NCBI GenBank assembly: GCA_003265895.1
Contig: QFBS01000001.1
Span: 1-64,000, forward strand
From: Candidatus Marinamargulisbacteria bacterium SCGC AG-410-N11
GTDB taxonomy: Bacteria; Margulisbacteria; Marinamargulisbacteria; GCA-2716485; AG-410-N11
Length of the DNA: 64,000 nt
Direction: 5' to 3'
The position numbers and the translations under genes are program-made. Positions within the stretch are counted from its first letter, which is position 1. The number at the start of each line of letters is the position of its first letter. Under the pieces are notes generated by a model. The model was not told the DNA's origin. It was given only the letters and a program-made list of their open reading frames with translations, and made no database searches. Positions 38,810-47,056 of this stretch are shown in pieces.

Positions 38810-38990
38810 CTCAGTTTCCATTCTGTTATAAAAAAAAAATTGATAATTTAAGAGCCATAGCTATGAAATATTCTATTAAATTCTTATACCTGTTATACTA
38901 CATATAAAGGTAGGTATTATCAATTAAATGAAAAATATACACCCTTTAATAAAGTAACAGTAGATAAAAATAAAATAATTGCTGCATTTT

Positions 38991-39443
38991 TTAATTATCA
39001 GAAGATGTAGTGATACTTTTCCAATGAAATTTAGAATGATGATGATAGGTATGAATCAATAAAATCACAAAGGAAAGAAATAATAAAAAAATCGAATTCA
39101 AAAATATAAACCCTCCAAAACATATAAATAATAAAATAGAATATCTTAGAAAACAATGATACCTATAAGTAAAAAATAATCCTGTAAAATAAAATAAATA
39201 TGTTGTAATAATAGTCGCATAAACTATCCCATAAATATTAAAATATTTGTAAAAAATAAAATTCAAAGCCACACTAACCGGAATCAATACAACAAAACAA
39301 ATATTAAGCTTTTTTACTTGATGTAGACCAGATGCAATAGAAAAACTAATATGGTAATGAAACAGTGGAAACACCATAATAATTAAATATTTTGCAAGGG
39401 GAACACTTAACGTATACAGAGGTATAAGAGTATGAATAATCAA
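38991..39443 (-). pseudogene. wzx: C-terminal fragment of Wzx flippase, out of frame
   Basis: This 150-residue open frame, opened only by a TTG, is a run of about four to five hydrophobic helices. It continues the flippase encoded just upstream: with one G fewer in the G9 tract (39480-39488) the upstream frame runs directly into it (LSQWGGLLAGISIYW...). It is not likely to be translated on its own. See the 39463-40383 entry. Confidence 0.8.
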
Positions 39444-39462
39444 ATCAATAGACCAATAAATA

Positions 39463-40383
39463 CTAATACCGGCTAAAAGCCCCCCCCCATTGGCTCAAAA
39501 GTAGCAATGTATTAATCAAGGCATGGTTTGACTGCTTACGATCAAAATTCATAAATAGTTTAGGAGTATAGGACCCAATAAATGCCATTCCTAATGTAAT
39601 CACAACTGTAACAAACTGCAACGCCGTCGAATAATAAGCTAGATATTCAGAACTAAAATAATGTTGAATAAAAAATCGATCTAAACTAAATATAAACTTA
39701 AACAGATAGTTGCAAAACAATAAAACAAATCCAACAGAAAGTATACGTTTAATAATAAGAGAATCTACAGAAAATTTAGTTAAAGAAAAATTAACATATA
39801 GCTTTTTTCGTAACAAATAAAACAAACCTATACAAATAATTAATATAATCAAGCTACCTAATGAATATCCAATGTAATATCCTTTTATTGATGAAATCAA
39901 ACAAAAAATAGCTAATAGACTAAAGAATAACAAAGAACGAATCACATTAAAGACACCACTATATTGAAGAATATTTTGACCTTTAAAAATAAACGTTATT
40001 AATTGAACAAAAGACGACATAATAAAAAAAGGGATAAAACAATAGAAAGCAAACGATTGAAACATTGTATCTGAAAAAAAATAACCCATCATGAAAAAAA
40101 AAATAGAAATAATAAAGGTAAATAGCACCGTTAGCCAAAAAATCGTAATAAAAAAACTTTCATTTTGTTTAGTATCTTGACCCACTGTATAAGTAGGCCC
40201 TAGCCGTTCTAAAGAAGTTCTTAAAAAAGCTAAAGGAATTTCAACAATAATATACACTGCGGACACAAAGACAAACACCCCTATAACCTCTGGAGGAACA
40301 ATTCGTTTTAAATAAATTCCAATAGAAAAGGAAAAGAAAAAGTTCCAAAAATGAGACCCCGCATATATAAGATTACTTCTCAT
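39463..40383 (-). CDS. wzx: Wzx-like polysaccharide flippase, truncated at a G9 tract
   Basis: Translocates undecaprenyl-linked repeat units across the inner membrane. The open frame has about nine hydrophobic helices of the MATE/Wzx type (RSNLIYAGSHFWNFFFSF at the start). The ATG at 40383 is preferred to an upstream in-frame ATG at 40464 because it overlaps the upstream gene by only 11 bp and begins the first helix. The frame ends after LSQWGGAFSRY, immediately past a run of nine G on the coding strand. Removing one G (or adding two) joins it to the frame at 38991-39443 and gives about 463 residues, the normal Wzx length. The gene as written is OFF; a phase-variable tract or a homopolymer sequencing error explain this equally well. 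Confidence 0.75.
   Translation of the reverse strand: MRSNLIYAGSHFWNFFFSFSIGIYLKRIVPPEVIGVFVFVSAVYIIVEIPLAFLRTSLERLGPTYTVGQDTKQNESFFITIFWLTVLFTFIISIFFFMMGYFFSDTMFQSFAFYCFIPFFIMSSFVQLITFIFKGQNILQYSGVFNVIRSLLFFSLLAIFCLISSIKGYYIGYSLGSLIILIICIGLFYLLRKKLYVNFSLTKFSVDSLIIKRILSVGFVLLFCNYLFKFIFSLDRFFIQHYFSSEYLAYYSTALQFVTVVITLGMAFIGSYTPKLFMNFDRKQSNHALINTLLLLSQWGGAFSRY
39480..39488 (-). repeat. G9 homopolymer in wzx (frame-breaking)
   Basis: Nine C on the plus strand (G9 on the coding strand). Eight G keep the wzx frame open, nine close it after 4 codons. G/C homopolymers of eight or more are very rare in DNA as AT-rich as this. Confidence 0.9.
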
Positions 40384-41893
40384 GAATATATGTTTTCCAA
40401 TGTTGAAAATAAGAATTCCCATCATTGATAAGACAATAAGAAATGTAATCAAGATTTTGATCATTTAGTATAGTTTTGTTAGACAAATGTAACCTCACCT
40501 TACATCGCTCGTGTTCTGACAAAAATGAAATTGGAACAATTTTGTAATTAAGTAAATAATTAACAAATTTATACAAATTATCTTTATTTTCTTTCTGAAA
40601 CTCTTTAATAACCTGTGTATTTTCAATCAAATCAAAATACTCTTGCTTATCTTTAAATTCATAACAGATTTTCTTATTATGATACGGAGATAATCCCCCT
40701 GAAAATAGAGGGATATCATTATATAATAATTCCGTCCCAATAGTCCCATTATAAACAAATGCACCATTTAAATAAGGAAACAACTCATAACTTGAAAAAG
40801 GGTTCGATGAATCAACAAATAAGATGTTGTCCTGTTTTTTAAATAGTTTATTAAAAATATCCATCGCCCCAACATTGGATTTCATCCATCTATATTCAGC
40901 AGGATGAACACGAATAATAAGTAACTTGTTCGTATTATTAACAAAATAATCAATAGTTTGAACAAACCAGTCATAATTAGACTGAAACAATATATCACAA
41001 CCAATATAACTATTATCCCAAAAAACATTAGGAAAAATTGCAAACACATTATGACGATAAGCATCTATTTTATTATTCAATTGAATAATAAATTCCTCGT
41101 TTCTATTATTTTTACTTACCCCTTTTAATATGTTTTTTAAATCCATAGATTTACCTTCAAATCTAGACTTTAAATATGTCCTACAAAAAGAGTAGCTTTC
41201 ATCTAAATCTATTTGATGATTAAATTGATTAAAAAAATTATTATCATAAATCCCTGATGCAACAATATTATTTTTACAAAAAACAACCCCATTAGTCTTA
41301 AAGCCACCAAAAGAATAAGTTATCGACATTTTTTTTTGATTCAAAAAAAACTGATAAAAAGGTCCCCAAGTAGAATATATACCATGCGAAGTACATATCC
41401 GAGCAGGATTTTCTTTTTGAAATAAAGATTTTGCTATAAAAATAGAAACCAATGAATTTTGAACAAACATCTTTAAAACATCTGAGTAGTCTCTATGTTC
41501 TAGAGCAAACTTATCTATGGATCTATAATACCTATTAATAGAAGAGTTTATATAAGGATAAAGATCAATAGAATCCATTTTATATAAATCAGATTCTATC
41601 ATATTTTTTGAGATATTCAGGATCCTCTTAAAATCTTCTACATCAACAAACTCACTATAAAATCTTATATATGATAACCTTCTTAAAAAAAAAGTCGATA
41701 CTCGCTTCCTTATTGCTTCATCAAAACAAGTAATGATACCATCAACTTGAACGGTATCATGATGCAACAATACATTATCATCAACAAGCACAATCGCATG
41801 TTTACCCTGTTTCCTTAAATTAAGACACATCATAGACTCTGTAAACATGATATCCAAAGAATGCCCACGTACTAAATTAAATACACAAAACAC
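40373..41893 (-). CDS. Capsule-type glycosyltransferase (possible nonulosonic acid transferase)
   Basis: A 506-residue protein with the pattern of capsule polysaccharide transferases: NLVRGHSLDIMFTESMMCLN near the start, HGIYSTWGPFYQF near 167, IIRVHPAEYRW near 325, and YNGTIGTELLYNDIPLFSGG near 380. GTG at 41893 opens this frame but has no ribosome site, and the frame stays open upstream to 42025, directly after the ptmA stop, reading LRHVKRLASLIKFIFK and onward, which looks like a real N-terminus. A T10 tract at 42018-42009 lies there; with T11 or T8 an ATG at 42045 or 42042 inside ptmA would be in frame. As sequenced, the start is doubtful. Last gene but one of the nonulosonic acid operon, so it may be that transferase. 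Confidence 0.7.
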   Translation of the reverse strand: MFCVFNLVRGHSLDIMFTESMMCLNLRKQGKHAIVLVDDNVLLHHDTVQVDGIITCFDEAIRKRVSTFFLRRLSYIRFYSEFVDVEDFKRILNISKNMIESDLYKMDSIDLYPYINSSINRYYRSIDKFALEHRDYSDVLKMFVQNSLVSIFIAKSLFQKENPARICTSHGIYSTWGPFYQFFLNQKKMSITYSFGGFKTNGVVFCKNNIVASGIYDNNFFNQFNHQIDLDESYSFCRTYLKSRFEGKSMDLKNILKGVSKNNRNEEFIIQLNNKIDAYRHNVFAIFPNVFWDNSYIGCDILFQSNYDWFVQTIDYFVNNTNKLLIIRVHPAEYRWMKSNVGAMDIFNKLFKKQDNILFVDSSNPFSSYELFPYLNGAFVYNGTIGTELLYNDIPLFSGGLSPYHNKKICYEFKDKQEYFDLIENTQVIKEFQKENKDNLYKFVNYLLNYKIVPISFLSEHERCKVRLHLSNKTILNDQNLDYISYCLINDGNSYFQHWKTYIHEK

Positions 41894-42008
41894 CGGTTCA
41901 TTATTCAGATCTTGAGGAGTATGTTCATAAATAACATCTAGTTTCCTACAATATGAATAACATTTGAAAATAAACTTAATAAGCGAAGCTAATCGTTTAA
42001 CGTGCCTT

Positions 42009-42018
42009 AAAAAAAAAA
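42009..42018 (-). repeat. T10 homopolymer at the 5' end of the glycosyltransferase
   Basis: Ten A on the plus strand. The paired ATG codons at 42045 and 42042 run through the tract and stop at TAA right after it; one extra T (or two fewer) connects them to the open glycosyltransferase frame. Confidence 0.75.
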
Positions 42019-42025
42019 TAATAAT

Positions 42026-42781
42026 CTATAAACTCCACCCATCATCAACAATAATATTCTGGCCATTTACAAATTCACTTAATTCAGAAAGCAAGTAAAT
42101 AACTGTACCTGTAATATCTTTAGTATTGAGCATACCTTTATTGTTACAATCTTGTCTATAATTTTTTAAAAATAACTCTGGTTGTTTATCTAATAGCCCA
42201 CCTAAACTTACTGCGTTTACTCTAATATTATTTCCTTTATAATATTTTGATAGATAACGGACCATGTTAATTATTCCAGCTTTTATTGCACTATATTCAA
42301 TAGGAGATGTCATGTCTGTATTTTCGTAATGGTTAAATTTAGGTGCCTGTAAACCTTGAATAGATGCTATGTGTATAAGATTTCCTTTTTTTTGCGTTTT
42401 AAATAATTCAAGTATTTGTTGTGAAAATAATATAGCACCACCTAATTGATTAGATAAGTCTTCTTTTAAGTATTTTTCAGATAGATTTTCAAATTTAGTT
42501 CCCCATTGCTTTGATCTGGGGTAAGCAGAATGAATAGATGCATCAATAAATTTGAATTTCTTTGATACTAACTTAAAAAATGATTTTATTGAGTCTAAAG
42601 ATGATGTGTCTAGTTTGAAATAATAAGCTTTCGAAGGGTTTTCTTTTTCAATTTCAATTCCAATTTTTTCATTAATATCACCAATAATAACAGTTCCATT
42701 TTGTTTAATTATTTCTTGAGCCAAAGCTTTTCCCAATAAGCCACATCCACCTGTTATAATAATTGTTTTATTTTGAAGCAT
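42026..42781 (-). CDS. ptmA: Short-chain dehydrogenase, PtmA-like
   Basis: A 251-residue SDR protein: NAD motif TGGCGLLGKALAQ at 10-22, IHIASIQG with the catalytic serine, the YSAIKAGIINMVRYL segment with the YxxxK pair near 182, and RVNAVSLGG near 205. It overlaps the upstream cytidylyltransferase gene by 14 bp. PtmA homologues accompany PtmE, PtmF and LegF in Campylobacter flagellin legionaminic acid loci, where they serve precursor synthesis; the exact reaction is not settled. Gene order here (neuA, then ptmA) matches that theme. Confidence 0.8.
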   Translation of the reverse strand: MLQNKTIIITGGCGLLGKALAQEIIKQNGTVIIGDINEKIGIEIEKENPSKAYYFKLDTSSLDSIKSFFKLVSKKFKFIDASIHSAYPRSKQWGTKFENLSEKYLKEDLSNQLGGAILFSQQILELFKTQKKGNLIHIASIQGLQAPKFNHYENTDMTSPIEYSAIKAGIINMVRYLSKYYKGNNIRVNAVSLGGLLDKQPELFLKNYRQDCNNKGMLNTKDITGTVIYLLSELSEFVNGQNIIVDDGWSL

Positions 42782-43466
42782 TTAATTTTTCCTTTAATAT
42801 AAATTCAGCAAAACTAAAATCTATTTCATCGTCGATATCAAGAGATCTTAATTTTGGAATTAAAACTCCTTTGACTCGGCCTTCAAATACTGAGTTAAAT
42901 TTTAAAATTGCTTGCGGACGAGAAGCATATGCCACTGTAGTTAAGTCATATACTTTTGGACAATCTTGTCGTCTTGTCAAATCACTTTTTATTACTGTAG
43001 ATAAATAATCGTTTGTAGACTTTACCATATTAAAGTAAGGACTTCGATTTGCTTCAGTCATGGTAACTACAAAATCTGTACTAAGTGTTAATTTATTTAA
43101 TACATTTGTTATGTCTATGTCATTTCTAAATGGTGAAGTTGCTGGTAGTGAAATAAATCTATCAAATTTTATTTTTTGTTTTTCTAAATATTCTATAGCA
43201 TGTTTCCAAGATAAATATTCTGCAGAAGTATCAGTGGCTAATTCTGGAGGGCGACTTATAATATGAATCTGATCATTTTTATATGTTTCTGCAAGTGTCA
43301 TAATTTCTTTATCATCAGTTGATATAAATATTTTAGAAATTAAAGAGTTTTCTAAAGCACTATCTATTGAATAGCAAATTAGTGGTTTGTTATTGAGTAG
43401 CTTGATATTTTTTTTCTTTAACCCTTTAGAACCACTTCTAGCAAAAATAAATGCAAATGTTTTCAT
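42768..43466 (-). CDS. CMP-nonulosonate cytidylyltransferase (LegF/PtmB/NeuA-like)
   Basis: Activates the free nonulosonic acid with CTP. The 232-residue protein begins with the family motif FIFARSGSKGLKKKNIK (residues 5-21), followed by FISTDDKEI, ISLPATSPFRND near 105 and LDIDDEIDFSFAE near the C-terminus. The NeuA-type nucleotide-binding residues are intact. It lies in the leftward operon between a PtmF-like oxidoreductase and ptmA. The substrate is most likely CMP-legionaminic acid or a formyl analogue rather than sialic acid, because LegB and LegC homologues are present upstream. Confidence 0.87.
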   Translation of the reverse strand: MKTFAFIFARSGSKGLKKKNIKLLNNKPLICYSIDSALENSLISKIFISTDDKEIMTLAETYKNDQIHIISRPPELATDTSAEYLSWKHAIEYLEKQKIKFDRFISLPATSPFRNDIDITNVLNKLTLSTDFVVTMTEANRSPYFNMVKSTNDYLSTVIKSDLTRRQDCPKVYDLTTVAYASRPQAILKFNSVFEGRVKGVLIPKLRSLDIDDEIDFSFAEFILKEKLNASK

Positions 43467-43476
43467 AAAGTATATT

Positions 43477-44445
43477 TTAAGAATTAATTTGGTTTTTGTA
43501 AATTTTATTTATCATTTTAAGCACATCTATTGCTGATGATAGGGTGTTTTCTTTTACTAAATTATTATTTATTGCTTCAAAAAAATTTTCTAATTGTTTT
43601 TCAAATATAATGTTTCTATCAAATTTATTTCTAGATGTTATAGGCTTTTTTTTGTTTTCATACCAAACAACTTGCTGGTTGATTAAATCTAACATTAAAA
43701 CACCTTTGCAGGTTAAAACTTCACAGATTCTTGAATTTTTGCGTGAACAAAAATTCATGAATAATGAAATTGGATAATTTTTATTGCTAGTCATTAGTAC
43801 TCTTACCGAGTCTTCAGTGTCAATATCTAGAGTATTTGAATTATAAATAATACTTGCCATGTTTTTTGGTATGCCAAAAAGCCATTGTATGTAGTCAATT
43901 TCATGACTAAGTTCAAGTATTACACCACCGCCTAACGATTTTTTTGCACTTACAGTATTTTTATAATTTTGATCGGGTCTCCAATTAGGTAAATATGAAC
44001 TTGCTGTAATAGAAACATCTAAAATTGTTCCAATATCATATGTATCTAAATACTGTTTAAATTTTATTAAATTGGGGTCATTTCTCAGAACATATCCTAC
44101 CTTACATATTAAATTATTTTTTTTTATTATTTTCTTTAACTTATCTATGTTTTCTAGATTATGAGATAGTGGTTTTTCAATTAATAAATGTATATTGTGT
44201 GATGCTAAAAAAATGGCTTGTTCAATATGAAATGTTGCAGGTGATGCAATTATTGCAGCTTGAATATTAAGTTTGATTACATCTTCAAGAGAATATACAA
44301 TTTTACAATTAATATTTTTATCTTCTTTTTTTTTATTAGATCTAACAATGATTGGTTCTATATTAGGGAATTTATTTTTTATAACTGTAAAATGTCGTTG
44401 CCCTATACTTCCAAACCCTATGATCGCAATTTTTTTAATACTCAT
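43477..44445 (-). CDS. Gfo/Idh/MocA oxidoreductase, PtmF-like
   Basis: A 322-residue NAD(P) oxidoreductase: GFGSIGQRHF at 10-19, ALIIASPATFH-like segment (here AAIIASPATFHIEQA), HLLIEKPLSHN near 93 and GGGVILELSHEIDYIQWLFG near 170, the last with the family histidine. Position between a PtmE-like nucleotidyltransferase (11-bp spacers) and a CMP-sugar synthetase suggests the PtmF role in supplying an amino-sugar precursor for GDP-linked legionaminic acid synthesis. The actual substrate is unproven. Confidence 0.75.
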   Translation of the reverse strand: MSIKKIAIIGFGSIGQRHFTVIKNKFPNIEPIIVRSNKKKEDKNINCKIVYSLEDVIKLNIQAAIIASPATFHIEQAIFLASHNIHLLIEKPLSHNLENIDKLKKIIKKNNLICKVGYVLRNDPNLIKFKQYLDTYDIGTILDVSITASSYLPNWRPDQNYKNTVSAKKSLGGGVILELSHEIDYIQWLFGIPKNMASIIYNSNTLDIDTEDSVRVLMTSNKNYPISLFMNFCSRKNSRICEVLTCKGVLMLDLINQQVVWYENKKKPITSRNKFDRNIIFEKQLENFFEAINNNLVKENTLSSAIDVLKMINKIYKNQINS

Positions 44446-45501
44446 TTATTTAATTAAATCTAATGCCCTTTCATATTCTTTCCATTGCCCAAAATCGATA
44501 AATTCTTTTTCATTAATAAAAAAACAATGGACAGGCAAATTATTTTCAATCAGTTTCTCGATTAAATGAGTCATATGAAATACTTTATCCGTTTCTATAT
44601 AATCGAGAACTTTTTTATTTGCTATATAAACCCCTGTATTAATAGGCATACTTAATTCTGGCTTTTCTTCGATAGACGTTATAGCGCCACCATTTTTATA
44701 GTTTATTTTTCCATATGGAATTTGGTGATGTTGAATTGAACAAACGACTGTAAGTAATGTCTTTTTTTCTTGATGTTGATGAATAATATCAGATAAGTTT
44801 GTTTTAGCAATGCAATCACAATTTGAAATTATAAATTCATTAGGTAATTTATCTTCTAAAAGCTTAATACTTCCAGCTGTTCCCATAAAAAAAGGCTCGA
44901 TTGCAAAATTAATAGAATAGCTTTTATCTAAACTATCAAAATAAGAGATCATTAAGTTAGATTTGTAATTTAATGTTAGAAAATAGTTATCTATCCCATA
45001 TTCCGTAAAATAATCAATAACATGATTAATCATTGGCTTTCCGTTTAATGGAATTAGTGGTTTAGGAAATACATCGGAAATAGGTTTCATCCGGGTTCCT
45101 TTTCCGCCGCCCATGATTACTACTGGTAAAGATAGATTTTTTTTTGTTTTCTGTGAGATATTGTGTTCATTATAATAGCTGTAATATGAAACAATTTTTT
45201 TATTATTTAAAATAGGTAAGCCTATGATTTTATTTTCTTTACACATTTCAATTGCTTTTTCTTTTGTAAACTCATCTTCATTTAAATAGATAAAGCTTTT
45301 ATTAAAAATGCCTTCTATAGATGTTTCTAAAGAAGCATCTTTTAGTAAAGCTCTTCTTATATCTCCATCTGTTAATGTACCTAAAAAGTCAGTATTTTCA
45401 TTGACAACTAAAATTATTTTCTCAGCAGTAGAGTCCAGAGTTTTTAACGCTTGTTTAATAGTTGTATTGTTTTTAATAAGGTTTTGGATATTGTTTTTCA
45501 T
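44446..45501 (-). CDS. ptmE: CBS-domain nucleotidyltransferase (PtmE-like, GlcN-1-P guanylyltransferase)
   Basis: Predicted to make GDP-glucosamine from glucosamine 1-phosphate and GTP, the step that starts the GDP-linked legionaminic acid route in Campylobacter. Two CBS motifs occupy the first ~115 residues (LGTLTDGDIRRALL; KENKIIGLPILNNKKIVS), then a nucleotidyltransferase domain: VVIMGGGKGTRMKPISDVFPKPLIP, FFMGTAGSIKLL, ISNCDCIA. The start at 45501 is chosen because it forms an ATGA overlap with the PIG-L gene and follows AAAGGAAAT; an upstream in-frame ATG at 45555 would overlap by 54 bp more. About 351 residues. Confidence 0.83.
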   Translation of the reverse strand: MKNNIQNLIKNNTTIKQALKTLDSTAEKIILVVNENTDFLGTLTDGDIRRALLKDASLETSIEGIFNKSFIYLNEDEFTKEKAIEMCKENKIIGLPILNNKKIVSYYSYYNEHNISQKTKKNLSLPVVIMGGGKGTRMKPISDVFPKPLIPLNGKPMINHVIDYFTEYGIDNYFLTLNYKSNLMISYFDSLDKSYSINFAIEPFFMGTAGSIKLLEDKLPNEFIISNCDCIAKTNLSDIIHQHQEKKTLLTVVCSIQHHQIPYGKINYKNGGAITSIEEKPELSMPINTGVYIANKKVLDYIETDKVFHMTHLIEKLIENNLPVHCFFINEKEFIDFGQWKEYERALDLIK

Positions 45502-46169
45502 GAATTTATTTCCTTTAATAACATAAAGCTTTCTGCATAATTTACTCCGGCACAAGCACCTCTAACTTTTGCTAATGCTTTGATTGTTTCAATACTTCTA
45601 GGAAAAGGATGTGGCGAAACTTCACTTTCATAAATAGCCATCGCGTTACATTTTTGCTCTATATAGTTACTAATATCAACAAATACATTCGGTACAAAAG
45701 CGTTTTCTTTTGTAGCTAAAGCAAAATCTGTTTCACTTAATGTTTCCATCATTAATATTTTCTTTATAAATGGATAGCGAAATACTTTTGTACAAGCATA
45801 AATTGCATCAAAGCAAATTCTATGATCTGAATGTACATCACTCTTAAATGGCAAATAAATAACAGTTGGTTTTACTTTGTTGATTATAGCTGAAATTCTT
45901 GAAATTAATTTGTTCATCGAGTATTGGTCACATTCTGTCGTCTTTAAATTAAGTTGATGAACAGAGTCAAATGAATATAAATTAGAGATAGTTATAATTT
46001 CTTTATTTCTTTTTTCTATGACTTCATCTGAGTATCCTTGATCTTTAAAAAGGTGCGTTGCAATTAACCAGTGAATTTTATCTCCATCATTTTTATGTTT
46101 TAATAAAGTACCTCCGCAACCTAATGTTTCATCATCGGGGTGGATAGCGAATACTAAAATATTTTTCAT
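45498..46169 (-). CDS. PIG-L/LmbE deacetylase
   Basis: Zinc-dependent N-deacetylase of the PIG-L family, 223 residues. The metal-binding motif HPDDE is at 10-14 and HSDH at 113-116, both intact. Such enzymes remove acetyl from GlcNAc-type sugars. It is coupled to a formyltransferase gene (4-bp overlap at 46166-46169) and to ptmE. I infer that it clears an N-acetyl group, either on a precursor or on the finished nonulosonic acid, so that the adjoining formyltransferase can put on a formyl group. The substrate is unproven. Confidence 0.8.
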   Translation of the reverse strand: MKNILVFAIHPDDETLGCGGTLLKHKNDGDKIHWLIATHLFKDQGYSDEVIEKRNKEIITISNLYSFDSVHQLNLKTTECDQYSMNKLISRISAIINKVKPTVIYLPFKSDVHSDHRICFDAIYACTKVFRYPFIKKILMMETLSETDFALATKENAFVPNVFVDISNYIEQKCNAMAIYESEVSPHPFPRSIETIKALAKVRGACAGVNYAESFMLLKEINS

Positions 46170-47056
46170 AAATAATCTCCTATTTTGGGAAGCGTTTCAA
46201 ATTCATGTTTTAAAATTTCTATAGAATGTGTACCTGATTTTACAATAAATGTATTATTTTTTGAATTTACATCTAAAACTTTTCCTGGCTCAATATTTTT
46301 TTTGTTATTTTTAACCTCTTTAACTTTCCAAATTTTGATTTCTTTATTTAAAAGAACTATATGAGCACCGACATATGGTGTAGTTAGGCCTCTAACTAAA
46401 TTATATATAATATCTGAATGCATCCGAAAGTCTATTTGGCCATCTCTCATTCCACGTTTTCGCCAATAATTTGATTTTGAATGGTTTTGAGGAATTCTAT
46501 CAAAAGTTTTATTTTTTAATTTTGGTAAAAAATATGTTATTTGATTTAATGCTGTTTGGGTCACTTTCTCATATAATGAATCTGCATTGTCACTATATAT
46601 AATGTGAATTTTTTCCTGAGATAAAATATCGCCAGAATCAGCCCCTTGGTCCATAAAAAAGAAAGTAGATGCAGTTTCTTTTAAACCTAGAACTAACGCC
46701 CATATTAGTGGATGCCTGCCTCTATTTTGTGGTAAAGCGGCAGGGTGATATCCTATGATACCTATTTTCGGAATATCTAAAAGATCTTTTTTGATTATTT
46801 CAGACCATCCAAAACAAAAAATAATATCTGGAGATTTTTCTTTAACCCAATTTAAAATATAAGAGTCATTGACTGATGTATTTGAAAAAATAAACGGGAT
46901 ATTATTTTTTTTACATAAAGGCGTTAGATCCTGAAAGTCTGCGTTAAACAGCGATTCTTTTTTTGTAATTACACCAACAATGTTTGCATTTAGCTTACAT
47001 AATAATGCTAGCTTTTTGTAAGAAGATTTCACTGTGCCAATAAAAATTATTTTCAT
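46166..47056 (-). CDS. Formyltransferase family protein, atypical active site
   Basis: A 296-residue protein of the methionyl-tRNA/sugar N-formyltransferase family. The Rossmann-like N-terminal domain ends in the motif GYHPAALPQNRGRHP near 102-116; the conserved His is at 104 and the Asp at 140 (QGADSGDIL), but the usual catalytic Asn of the N-x-H-D triad is Gly at 102. Folate binding is expected from the QNRGRHP segment. An OB-like C-terminal domain (RGLTTPYVGAHIV, then EIKIWKVKEV) follows. It lies between neuC and PIG-L with 4-bp overlaps on both sides. The missing Asn may mean a changed substrate or mechanism, or a distinct subfamily. Confidence 0.75.
   Translation of the reverse strand: MKIIFIGTVKSSYKKLALLCKLNANIVGVITKKESLFNADFQDLTPLCKKNNIPFIFSNTSVNDSYILNWVKEKSPDIIFCFGWSEIIKKDLLDIPKIGIIGYHPAALPQNRGRHPLIWALVLGLKETASTFFFMDQGADSGDILSQEKIHIIYSDNADSLYEKVTQTALNQITYFLPKLKNKTFDRIPQNHSKSNYWRKRGMRDGQIDFRMHSDIIYNLVRGLTTPYVGAHIVLLNKEIKIWKVKEVKNNKKNIEPGKVLDVNSKNNTFIVKSGTHSIEILKHEFETLPKIGDYL

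Noticed and set aside
38829-38838. A10 run after the glycosyltransferase at 37718
   Set aside because: It is outside any coding frame, so length changes have no visible consequence.
40882-41064. Hydrophobic small frame inside the capsule-type glycosyltransferase
   Set aside because: It is a shifted reading of the transferase; the hydrophobic look comes from the AT-rich composition.
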